The position numbers were made by a program, and so were the translations under genes. Under the pieces are notes generated by a model. It made no database searches and was not told where the DNA came from. It saw only the letters and a program-made list of their open reading frames with translations. From assembly GCA_013360585.1 (NCBI GenBank), contig JABWBH010000002.1, positions 1 to 64,000 on the forward strand: a DNA stretch of 64,000 nucleotides, read 5' to 3'. Positions within the stretch are counted from its first letter, which is position 1; each line of letters begins with the position of its first letter. This document shows, in pieces, positions 44,218 through 51,386 of this stretch. The stretch is from Phycisphaerae bacterium. GTDB taxonomy: Bacteria > Planctomycetota > Phycisphaerae > UBA1845.

Positions 44218-45891
44218 CTAGCGCGATGATGGTGTCACCGTCGTGGCGTGGGGGTGGAACAGCCGGTACGTCTGGTAGCCCCCGCCGATGTTCGACGCGG
44301 GGAACCCGTGTTGCCGGAGCATCCGTGTCGCCACGTACCCGCGCTGGCCCACCTGGCAGTAGGCGGCGATGTCGCGCCCGCGCGGAAGCTCCCCAAGGCG
44401 CTCCCGCAACTCCTCCACGGGGATGTTGACGGCACCGGGGATGCACCCCGCCGCGAACTCCTGCGCGGTCCGCACATCCAGCAGGTAAGGTCGGTCCGGT
44501 TCCGCGGTCGCCAATACGGTTTCGACGTCCAGCTGCGGGTGATCCCCGCGCAGCAATCCGGCCGCGACGAAGCCCGCCATGTTCACCGGATCCTTGGCCG
44601 ATCCGAACTGCGGTGCGTACGCCAGCTCCATCTCCTCGAGGTCGAACACGGTCATGCCCGCCTGGATCGCCACGGCCAGGACGTCGATCCGTTTGTCCAC
44701 GCCCGCGCCGCCGACGGCCTGCGCTCCCAGCAGCTTTCCCGACACCGGGTCGAACACGATTTTCAGCGTCATCGGTTCGGCGCCGGGGTAATATCCGGCG
44801 TGATGCGCGGGATGAACGTAGACCTTGCGGTACGGGCGGTTTCCGCGGCGCAAGGACTTCTCGCTCGCGCCCGTCATCGCCGCGGTGAGATTAAACACGC
44901 CGACGATCGCCGTGCCCTGCGTTCCGCGATATCGAACGTCGCGACCGAAGACGTTGTCCGCGGCGATGCGGCCTTGACGGTTCGCGGGACCGGCGAGCGG
45001 AATCTGCGCCGGATCACCCGTGACCGCGTCCTTGATCTCCACCGCGTCGCCCACGGCGTAGATGTCGGGGTCGCTCGTCCGCATGCGGTCGTTAACGCGA
45101 ATCCCGCCGCGCGGACCGATCTCCAGCCCCGCGTCGGCGGCGAGCCTGCTCTCCGGGCGCACGCCGACGCCGAGGATCACCAGTTGTGCCGTCAGTCGCC
45201 CGCTGGATTTCAGCTTCACCGTCACGCCTTCGGGGGAGTCCTCGAACGCCTCCGCCGACTCGCCCAGCAGGACGCGCACTCCCCGCCGATGAAGCGCTTC
45301 GACGATCGGCGTCGTCATCTCCGCATCGAAGGGGGGTAAGACCTGGTTTTGAAGCTCGACGACCGTCGTCTCGATCCCGCGCTTGACGAAGTTCTCGACC
45401 AGTTCGAGTCCGATGAACCCCGCGCCGACCACGACGGCCTGCCGGACGCCCTGATCGACGCGCGCCTTGATCCGATCCACGTCCGCCAGGTTGCGCAACG
45501 TGAACACGTTCGGAAGGTCGACGCCGGGGATCGGCGGGCGCAGCGGCGCCGCGCCCGGCGCGAGAATCAGCCGGTCGTACGCTTCCTCGTACTCGCGCCC
45601 GGACGTCACTTCGCGGACGCGAACCCGCCGCGCCGCGCGGTCGATGCTCTCGACGGACGTATTGACGCGCACGTCCAGCCGGAACCGCGCCCGCAGCCTC
45701 TGCGGCGTGGTGACCAGCAGTTTACTGCGTTCGGCGATTTCGCCGCCGACGTAATACGGGAGCCCGCAGTTGGCGAACGACACGTCCGGACCTCGTTCGA
45801 AGACAATGATTTCGGCGTCTTCGGACAACCGCCGCGCCCGCGTCGCCGCCGAGGCGCCCCCCGCCACGCCGCCCACGATGATCAGTTTCAT
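44218..45891 (-). CDS. CoA-disulfide reductase with C-terminal rhodanese domain
   Basis: 557 residues. The FAD domain starts with IIVGGVAGGASAATRARRL. The single catalytic cysteine is C42 in FANCGLPYY, as in CoADR. NAD(P)H binds at VVVGAGFIGLE. Residues 460-557 are a rhodanese domain with YLLDVRTAQEF and the catalytic loop CQVGQRG. Fusions of this type (CoADR-RHD, NPSR) reduce persulfides or CoA-persulfide. The ATG is at 45891 and overlaps the stop of the membrane rhodanese gene upstream (ATGA). The operon is controlled by the adjacent ArsR protein through an operator at 46524. Confidence 0.9.
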   Translation of the reverse strand: MKLIIVGGVAGGASAATRARRLSEDAEIIVFERGPDVSFANCGLPYYVGGEIAERSKLLVTTPQRLRARFRLDVRVNTSVESIDRAARRVRVREVTSGREYEEAYDRLILAPGAAPLRPPIPGVDLPNVFTLRNLADVDRIKARVDQGVRQAVVVGAGFIGLELVENFVKRGIETTVVELQNQVLPPFDAEMTTPIVEALHRRGVRVLLGESAEAFEDSPEGVTVKLKSSGRLTAQLVILGVGVRPESRLAADAGLEIGPRGGIRVNDRMRTSDPDIYAVGDAVEIKDAVTGDPAQIPLAGPANRQGRIAADNVFGRDVRYRGTQGTAIVGVFNLTAAMTGASEKSLRRGNRPYRKVYVHPAHHAGYYPGAEPMTLKIVFDPVSGKLLGAQAVGGAGVDKRIDVLAVAIQAGMTVFDLEEMELAYAPQFGSAKDPVNMAGFVAAGLLRGDHPQLDVETVLATAEPDRPYLLDVRTAQEFAAGCIPGAVNIPVEELRERLGELPRGRDIAAYCQVGQRGYVATRMLRQHGFPASNIGGGYQTYRLFHPHATTVTPSSR

Positions 45892-46484
45892 GTCCGCGCC
45901 TCCGCCGGATTCTGCAAGCCGCCGGGCTGGGCGGCGCAACAGGAAGATTCCGAATTGCGACACTGATTCCAGGGCATACGCGCCAACACCAGCGCCATGC
46001 CGCACGTATCCGTCACGCCCGCGAATATCAGCCCGGCGCCGACCAGCGCCGAAAGCCCGAAAAAGATAGGATGCAGAAAGGTTCCCAGCGCCGCTCCCAG
46101 CAGGACGAGCGATCCCGCCGCGATGCGCACCTGACGCTCCAGCGAAATCGTCTTGCGCCCGCGGACCACCGGCAGTCCCGCCGCCTCCCAGGCCGTCGTT
46201 CCCCCCTCAACGTTGATGACGCGGCTCACACCGGCCTGCATCAGCCGCTCGCATGCCTGCCGACCGCGGCTTCCCGAGCGGCAAATGACATACAACGGTC
46301 CGTCCGGCTCCGGGCGGTTGCGGATTCCGTCCGCCGTGTCCAGCCGATCCAGCGGGACATTGCGCGCGAAGGCGACATGCACCTCGCGGAACTCGGTCGG
46401 CGTCCGGACATCGATCAAATCGACGTGCCGTCCCTCCCGCACGGCACGGTGCAACGCTTCAGGTGAAATCGTCGTGACGTTCAT
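45888..46484 (-). CDS. Membrane-anchored rhodanese with DUF2892 region
   Basis: 198 residues from ATG 46484, with GAGGAG 6 nt upstream. A rhodanese domain (1-105) has its catalytic C68 in CRSGSRG and the DVRTP motif near residue 27. Two hydrophobic helices follow (IAAGSLVLLGAALGTFL, FGLSALVGAGLIFAGV), forming a DUF2892/YgaP-like region. The C-terminus has several Cys (TDTCGMAL, QCRNSESSCC). It probably moves sulfane sulfur at the inner membrane and works with the CoADR-rhodanese encoded after it. Confidence 0.85.
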   Translation of the reverse strand: MNVTTISPEALHRAVREGRHVDLIDVRTPTEFREVHVAFARNVPLDRLDTADGIRNRPEPDGPLYVICRSGSRGRQACERLMQAGVSRVINVEGGTTAWEAAGLPVVRGRKTISLERQVRIAAGSLVLLGAALGTFLHPIFFGLSALVGAGLIFAGVTDTCGMALVLARMPWNQCRNSESSCCAAQPGGLQNPAEART

Positions 46485-46522
46485 TCTCGTCTCCTCGGGC
46501 GTCGCCCGGTGATTAACATCCT

Positions 46523-46553
46523 TATATATCGTGATATTCCGATATATTAACAA
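46523..46553 (-). promoter_or_regulatory. Promoter with ArsR operator for the rhodanese/CoADR operon
   Basis: On the minus strand a -35 TTGTTA (46548-46553) is followed by a -10-like A/T run (GATATA to TATATA, 46523-46530). A perfect 8-8-8 inverted repeat fills the gap and overlaps the -10: ATATATCG (46524-46531), 8 nt, CGATATAT (46540-46547). It resembles the second operator at 46911. Confidence 0.7.
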
Positions 46554-46566
46554 AAAAACCTTCCGC

Positions 46567-46887
46567 CTACCGCGCGGCGGTCGGGGCGCCGAAACGATCC
46601 TCCACGCATCGGAGGATCCTTCTGAGGTGAGGCTCGATCACCCGGTAGTACACGTTCCGCCCGTCTCTGCGACCGGCGAGAAATCCGCACCGCTGCATCA
46701 GCCTCAAGTGCTCCGACGCCATGGCGCTGGGCAAACCGCATGCCTCCGCGAGTTCGCCCACCGTGTGATCTTCCTGAAGCAGCATCTGCACGATCCGCAG
46801 ACGGTGCGGGTGCGCCAGGACGCGCAGACACTCCGCAGCCTCCGTCAGCGCCTCCATCGTCGTCAACCGCAGCATCGATCGCCCCAT
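46567..46887 (-). CDS. ArsR-family transcriptional repressor
   Basis: 106 residues, winged helix. Residues about 20-35 have LRVLAHPHRLRIVQML, and the recognition helix is GLPSAMASEHLRLMQRCG, followed by the wing GRRDGRNVYYRV. Cysteines are C20, C50, C67 and C94. No classical C-x-C metal motif is present, and a cysteine in the last helix (C94) fits the thiol or persulfide sensors of the BigR/SqrR type better than a metal sensor. GGGAGG precedes ATG 46887. The operators around its own promoter and the rhodanese promoter suggest autoregulation and control of the operon. Confidence 0.85.
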   Translation of the reverse strand: MGRSMLRLTTMEALTEAAECLRVLAHPHRLRIVQMLLQEDHTVGELAEACGLPSAMASEHLRLMQRCGFLAGRRDGRNVYYRVIEPHLRRILRCVEDRFGAPTAAR

Positions 46888-46909
46888 CCCGCGCCTCCCT
46901 TTAATTGCT

Positions 46910-46937
46910 AATATATCGAGATATTACGATATGTCAA
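46910..46937 (-). promoter_or_regulatory. arsR promoter with operator
   Basis: On the minus strand a perfect -35, TTGACA (46932-46937), a 16-nt spacer and a -10, TATATT (46910-46915). The spacer holds the operator: ATATATCG (46911-46918), 8 nt, CGATATGT (46927-46934), one mismatch from the palindrome at 46524. The predicted start site is about 16 nt before the ATG. Confidence 0.75.
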
Positions 46938-47194
46938 TCTTGTCGGGCATCTTCCCGATTCTCAGGGGGTTGCGTTCCGGAGGGAGGAGGGGGACGGTTT
47001 CGCAGGTGCGCTGAGGAAGCGCCTTTCAGACTCGCGCCCCGGCGCGCCCCAGACCGGAGTCCGACCGCCGGACGCCAGCGCGCCGGGCGACCGGCCGAGC
47101 CGACCGGAACGGCCGTATCCGGCGGGGGGGGATTGAGTATCCTCGAGAACCTTCGTTCCGGGGGTGAAGCGAGGTCCGACCGGTCGGTGATCCG
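46938..47194. other. Intergenic DNA beyond the arsR promoter
   Basis: No gene seen. It lies upstream of the arsR promoter and downstream of the 47195 gene on the same strand. Confidence 0.4.
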
Positions 47195-47731
47195 CTACGG
47201 CCTCGCCTTCGGCGCCAGGTGCTTGTCGCGCATGACGGCCTTGACCAGCGCGGCGATCTGCCCGCAGAGGAACTCGCGCAAGACGTCCGGGGTGACGGCG
47301 CGCAGGCGCAGCATCGAACCGCTGCGGACCTCGCCCGGGCTGTTCCCGCGGCTCCAGATCTCCTGAAACGCGATGACGTCACGAGCCAACATGCCCTTGA
47401 GGATCAGTCTCTGCCCCTCGAACTCGAGTTCGAAGCTGAGTTCCCGGCCGCCGGACAGCAACGTGGACGTGTTCCACCGGACGTCGATGCCGCGGTCGCA
47501 ATACTTCTCGGCGGTCTCCTCGAGGACGGGAGTCAACTCCGCCGGGAAGCGAGAGCGGAACTGCGCTGCGGGGTCTGATGCACTTCGAGCCGCGCCCGCC
47601 TGGGTGGCGTGGCGCTCGTGCTCACGCAGCAGGGCGTCAAGCTGGTTGACCGTTGATCCGTCCTTGTTCGCGGGGGCGGTCGCCTGCGGCGCGCCCGAGG
47701 GCGCGGCGTTGTTGGGCGTTGTGCTGGTCAT
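47195..47731 (-). CDS. Cytosolic protein of unknown function
   Basis: 178 residues from ATG 47731, with AAAGGACGGG upstream. The N-terminal 55 residues are a disordered Ala/Pro/Thr tract. The C-terminal 110 residues alternate strands and helices (FPAELTPVLEETAEKYCDRGIDVRW, ELSFELEFEGQRLILKGML). The protein ends with MRDKHLAPKARP. No family was recognised. It shares a divergent regulatory region with the cDPGS-like gene. Confidence 0.6.
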   Translation of the reverse strand: MTSTTPNNAAPSGAPQATAPANKDGSTVNQLDALLREHERHATQAGAARSASDPAAQFRSRFPAELTPVLEETAEKYCDRGIDVRWNTSTLLSGGRELSFELEFEGQRLILKGMLARDVIAFQEIWSRGNSPGEVRSGSMLRLRAVTPDVLREFLCGQIAALVKAVMRDKHLAPKARP

Positions 47732-47851
47732 GATCCCGTCCTTTTGCAGATTCCTCCTGTCGCCCCGCGCCGTGATGTCGGGCGGGCATGTTTTCTCAGG
47801 CGGGCCGAACCGAAGCCCGTCCCTAGTCATTCCTTACATTCCCGCCGGTTA

Positions 47852-47888
47852 AAACACGCTTTCGCTGCGTGTTTTCGGACATGTCCGG
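47852..47888. promoter_or_regulatory. Two adjacent palindromes in a divergent intergenic region
   Basis: AAAACACGC / GCGTGTTTT, a 9-bp stem with a 7-nt loop (47852-47876), lies directly next to the perfect 12-bp palindrome CGGACATGTCCG (47877-47888). The A-stem-T structure could end transcription in either direction, or the second palindrome could be an operator. Confidence 0.45.
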
Positions 47889-48142
47889 CGGTTACCCGAC
47901 CGTCTCTCGTGGAAGCTGGGGGAAGCGCGGGAAAGGGGACGGACGCACGCTGGTCGAATCGCGCAGGAATCGCGGGCGTTCAGGATCGCAAGCGGAAACG
48001 ACGAGGCGGACGCCCCGGGCGTGGAACGCCGTTTGCTCCTGAATCTCCCGTGATCGGCGGTCACGCAGTCGTCTGCACGACCGGTCGGGCGGGTCGGGCC
48101 GCTCAGGCTCACGCCACGCGGCCTGAAGCAGGAGCGCGGAAC

Positions 48143-49516
48143 ATGTCGACCCAGGAACGACGGATTCTGATCCTCGGCGCAGCCGGACGGGATTTTCACG
48201 ACTTCAACGTGTACTGGAAGCAACGGAAGGATTGCCGCGTCGTGGCGTTCACCGCGGCGCAGATCCCCAACATCGCCGGGCGCCTGTACCCGGCGGAACT
48301 GGCGGGCGGGCGTTATCCCGGCGGCATCCCCATCCTGCCTGAAGAAGACCTCGAAGCGATCATCCGGCGTGAGCAGGTGGACGAGGCCGCGCTGGCGTAT
48401 TCGGATCTCAGCCACGAAGACGTGATGCACAAAGCCGCGCGGGTCAACGCGGCGGGCGCGGATTTCGTCATGCTCGGATGGCGCAGGACGATGCTGCGCT
48501 CGCGCAAGCCCGTCATTGCGGTCTGCGCGGTTCGCACCGGTTGCGGCAAGAGTCAGACGACACGGCGCATCGCCGGATACCTGCGCGAGGCGGGGCGGCG
48601 CGTCGCCGTGGTGCGGCATCCGATGCCTTACGGCGATCTGGCGCGACAAGTCTGTCAGCGCTTCGCCGAACCGGCGGACCTGGACCGGCATGACTGCACG
48701 ATCGAGGAGCGCGAGGAATACGAACCGCACCTGCGCGCCGGAAACATCGTCTTTGCGGGCGTCGACTACGAGCGCATCCTCCGCGCCGCCGAGGAGGAGG
48801 CCGACGTCATTCTCTGGGACGGCGGGAACAACGATATTTCATTTTTCCGCGCGGACCTTTATCTCACCGTGGCGGACCCGCTCCGCGCCGGGCACGAGCT
48901 TCGCTACTACCCCGGCGAGATCAACGCCCGCCTCGCGGACCTGGTCATCATCAACAAGGTGGACAGCGCCGCGCCCGAGGCTGTCGCGGCGGTGCGCGCG
49001 GACGTCCTCCGCGTGAATCCCCGCGCACGGGTGATCGAGGCGGAGTCGCCGGTCGTCGTGGAGGATCCGGAGGCGGTGCGAGGACGGGACGTGCTGGCGG
49101 TGGAGGACGGTCCGACGGTGACGCACGGCGGGATGACGTTCGGCGCGGCGCTGGTGGCGGCGCGGCGGTTCGGGGCGCGTCGAACGGTGGATCCGCGTCC
49201 GCATGCCGTCGGCTCGATCCGCGAGACCTTTGAGCGCTATCCGCATCTGACGGATGTCCTCCCTGCGATGGGATACGGCGATCTCCAGGTGCGTGAGCTG
49301 GAGGCGACGATCAACGCCACGCCGTGCGACGCGGTGCTGGTCGGCACGCCGATCGACCTGCGGCGCATCCTGCGGCTCAACAAGCCGACCGTCCGCGTCC
49401 GCTACGAACTCGCCGAACGTGAACCGGCGGTCCTGCGGGAGGCCGTCCTTCACGCAGCCCCGGAACCCCCCTCCGTGCCGAAGAGCCGCGAACGCGCGGT
49501 CGCCGCCGCCCGGTGA
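48143..49516 (+). CDS. Cyclic 2,3-diphosphoglycerate synthetase-like NTPase
   Basis: 457 residues from ATG 48143, with AGGAG 9 nt upstream. It resembles archaeal cDPGS and its bacterial homologs. The N-terminal domain has ILILGAAGRDFHDFNVYW and YPAELAGGRYPGGIPI. The central P-loop has AVRTGCGKSQTTR, and then there are HPMPYGDLARQVCQRF and ILWDGGNNDISFF. DLVIINKVDSA follows in the manner of G proteins. The archaeal enzyme makes an osmolyte or phosphagen; bacterial members are mostly uncharacterised, so I do not assign the reaction. Confidence 0.75.
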   Translation: MSTQERRILILGAAGRDFHDFNVYWKQRKDCRVVAFTAAQIPNIAGRLYPAELAGGRYPGGIPILPEEDLEAIIRREQVDEAALAYSDLSHEDVMHKAARVNAAGADFVMLGWRRTMLRSRKPVIAVCAVRTGCGKSQTTRRIAGYLREAGRRVAVVRHPMPYGDLARQVCQRFAEPADLDRHDCTIEEREEYEPHLRAGNIVFAGVDYERILRAAEEEADVILWDGGNNDISFFRADLYLTVADPLRAGHELRYYPGEINARLADLVIINKVDSAAPEAVAAVRADVLRVNPRARVIEAESPVVVEDPEAVRGRDVLAVEDGPTVTHGGMTFGAALVAARRFGARRTVDPRPHAVGSIRETFERYPHLTDVLPAMGYGDLQVRELEATINATPCDAVLVGTPIDLRRILRLNKPTVRVRYELAEREPAVLREAVLHAAPEPPSVPKSRERAVAAAR

Positions 49517-49552
49517 CCCGGGAGGCGTGACAATCGCGGCGGATTCCCGAGA

Positions 49553-50536
49553 ATGTCCGGCGACGCCCACGCGCCGGCAATGATCACGACCGTCGAGTGG
49601 GTCGGCCTTCGTGCGTCGGCCGGCGTCCGGCACGCGATCGGCGAAGGAAACCGTCTGCGGGTGAGGGGGAGTCCAGCTTTGTCCGGCCGGTCGGGGGAAG
49701 ACGTTTCAACGCGCGTGCCGCCGCAGGTCATTCGTCTGCGCCGCTTCGACGAACCCCACCCGGACGACACGGACACGCCCGAGGCGCGGCATCTGCGGAC
49801 GGTTCTCTCCGGTTTCAAGCGGCGGGATCTTGCGGTGTCGGCGAAGCAGATGCGGAACATGCTGGCGGCGCTGGCGGCCGGCGCCGGGGGCGACCTGCCT
49901 GGCGCCCGCGTGATCCTGCTGGGACATTTCGACGTGCCGCAGGTGGGAGAGAAGTACTTCGAGCCTGAGGTGATTCCGGCGACGCGCCTGCTGGGGCGAC
50001 GGTTGTATGCCGTGCCGGTCTTCGGGGCGATCGTATTGTTGATGCTGCTTCAGTGCTCACGGGTGATTCCCGTGATTCTGCCGATGAGGAGCTTCGGCGG
50101 ATTCGCGTACCTTCTGATGATGGGCGGGGCGGTGACGGCGGCGTGGATGTGGCGGGGGATGATCCGCCCGACATATCTGCGCGTCTCGCCGGGGTTGATC
50201 GAGTTCCTTTCCTACCGCTGGTTCTGGCGCGATCGGGCGGAGGTCCGCTCGTATCCGCTGACCCCGGGGACGAACGTCGTCGTCATGCATCCGCCGACGT
50301 TCACCTGGTCGACGCGCTGGAGCACGCCGCGCCCCGATCGCCGTGAAGTGCACGAGGATAAGATGCGCGAGAAGCACCCGAATGCGCTGGTCGTGTTCTT
50401 CGAGCGCAACGGGCGCGAAGAGCGCCTCGACGTCACCCTGATCTTTCAAGCCGAAACGTTTCGAGACCTTCTCTGGTCCGCGCTCCTGTCCACCGCCCCG
50501 ATCCGCACGCCGTCACAGGACGATCTGGTGGGGTAA
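49553..50536 (+). CDS. Membrane protein of unknown function
   Basis: 327 residues at most; ATG 49553 has no clear ribosome site, and ATG 49580 (MITTVEW) is the next candidate. Two hydrophobic helices near the centre (RLYAVPVFGAIVLLMLLQCSRVI, FGGFAYLLMMGGAVTAAWMW) separate a soluble N-domain from a C-domain. The C-domain has a PH-like strand pattern (VSPGLIEFLSYRWFWRDRAEVRSYPL, ALVVFFERNGREERLDVTL). It sits 36 nt after the cDPGS-like gene. Confidence 0.65.
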   Translation: MSGDAHAPAMITTVEWVGLRASAGVRHAIGEGNRLRVRGSPALSGRSGEDVSTRVPPQVIRLRRFDEPHPDDTDTPEARHLRTVLSGFKRRDLAVSAKQMRNMLAALAAGAGGDLPGARVILLGHFDVPQVGEKYFEPEVIPATRLLGRRLYAVPVFGAIVLLMLLQCSRVIPVILPMRSFGGFAYLLMMGGAVTAAWMWRGMIRPTYLRVSPGLIEFLSYRWFWRDRAEVRSYPLTPGTNVVVMHPPTFTWSTRWSTPRPDRREVHEDKMREKHPNALVVFFERNGREERLDVTLIFQAETFRDLLWSALLSTAPIRTPSQDDLVG

Positions 50537-50540
50537 GACG

Positions 50541-50655
50541 ACGATGTTGCGTCAATATCGAGCCGCGCCCGCCTGCATTTTGCGTCGCGCAGCGAGGTCA
50601 GGGGGTGAGGAAGCGTTCTTATCTCGCCCCGGCTCCGAAACTCTTGAAACAGCGT
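50541..50655 (+). repeat. Copy of the inverted-repeat element with an internal insertion
   Basis: It begins 4 nt after the stop at 50536. TCGAGCCGCGCCCG (ending at 50571) and TGAGGAAGCG (50606-50615) are separated by about 34 nt that are absent from the other copies. The right end is TTGAAACAGCGT. Confidence 0.5.
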
Positions 50656-50776
50656 CCAAGGAAAAGCCCGTCGCCCTGCGGCGGGATCGAAGACCGGCGC
50701 GGCGCCTGTCCCTCGCCGCGGGGCGGGCGTAGGATGTCGGCGGGGGGACGGGTGTGAATCTCAGGGTCAGGCCGGG

Positions 50777-51127
50777 ATGGACGATCAGAATACGACGGTG
50801 ACACAGCTTAAGGATCTCGTCGCGGCGTTCGTCGCCGAGCGGGACTGGCGGCAGTTTCATGATCCGAAGAACCTCGCCGCGTCAATCCTGATCGAAGCGG
50901 CCGAATTGATGGAGCACTTTCAGTGGCTCCGTTCCGACCAGCTTGACGCGGTGCGGAAGGATCCCGGGAAGGTGTCCGAAGTGCGCGAGGAAGTCGCCGA
51001 CGTCCTGGCGTTTCTGCTTTCTTTCGCCAACGTGATGGACATCGACCTGGCGTCCGCGCTTTCCGACAAGATGCGGAAGAACGCCCTCAAGTACCCGGCC
51101 GACACCTTCCGCGGACGCTTCCGGTAG
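50777..51127 (+). CDS. MazG-like nucleotide pyrophosphohydrolase (dCTPase type)
   Basis: 116 residues. The all-alpha NTP-PPase fold has EAAELMEHFQW (E-x2-E) and EEVADVLAFLLSF (E-x2-D), which bind the metals. It also has QLKDLVAAFVAERDWRQFHDPKNLA, and closes with LKYPADTFRGRF. This size and order match the small MazG/RS21-C6 (dCTPase, DCTPP1) type, which cleaves non-standard dNTPs. A soluble, probably house-cleaning enzyme. The neighbouring genes do not suggest a pathway. Confidence 0.85.
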   Translation: MDDQNTTVTQLKDLVAAFVAERDWRQFHDPKNLAASILIEAAELMEHFQWLRSDQLDAVRKDPGKVSEVREEVADVLAFLLSFANVMDIDLASALSDKMRKNALKYPADTFRGRFR

Positions 51128-51233
51128 ACGTCACAGACCGCGCCGCGGCGGACGCCGGTGCGCCGCCGGACGGCCCGGGTCGGGGCCGGCGAACGTCGTT
51201 CAGGCGACGGGCCGCGGCATCGAGAAAGACGCT

Positions 51234-51314
51234 TCAGTACCCGAAGGGGATCAGGAACAGAAAAAGAACCAGCAGCAGCGCCAGACCGATCGAGTTGAAA
51301 TCGGACGTCGGCAT
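51234..51314 (-). CDS. 26-residue single-helix membrane peptide, bc complex 2
   Basis: A short reading frame that starts at ATG 51314 and ends at TGA 51234. It begins MPTSDFNSIG, and the rest is almost all hydrophobic, LALLLVLFLFLIPFGY, one membrane helix. GGAG lies 11 nt before the ATG. It is the first open frame after the octaheme cytochrome gene (73 nt later), on the same strand. Small helical subunits are common in bc and oxidase complexes (PetN/PetG, CcoQ). That it is translated is a prediction. Confidence 0.55.
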   Translation of the reverse strand: MPTSDFNSIGLALLLVLFLFLIPFGY

Positions 51315-51386
51315 CTTCTTGAGTCTCCAGTTTCTGATTACACGGGCATTCTGGCGCGCCGCCGTCGTCGTCGAACAACGCACGCC

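Noticed and set aside
44218-46005. Longer CoADR frame to 46005
   Set aside because: The first 38 codons overlap the rhodanese gene and add no domain. ATG 45891 starts directly at the FAD-binding motif.
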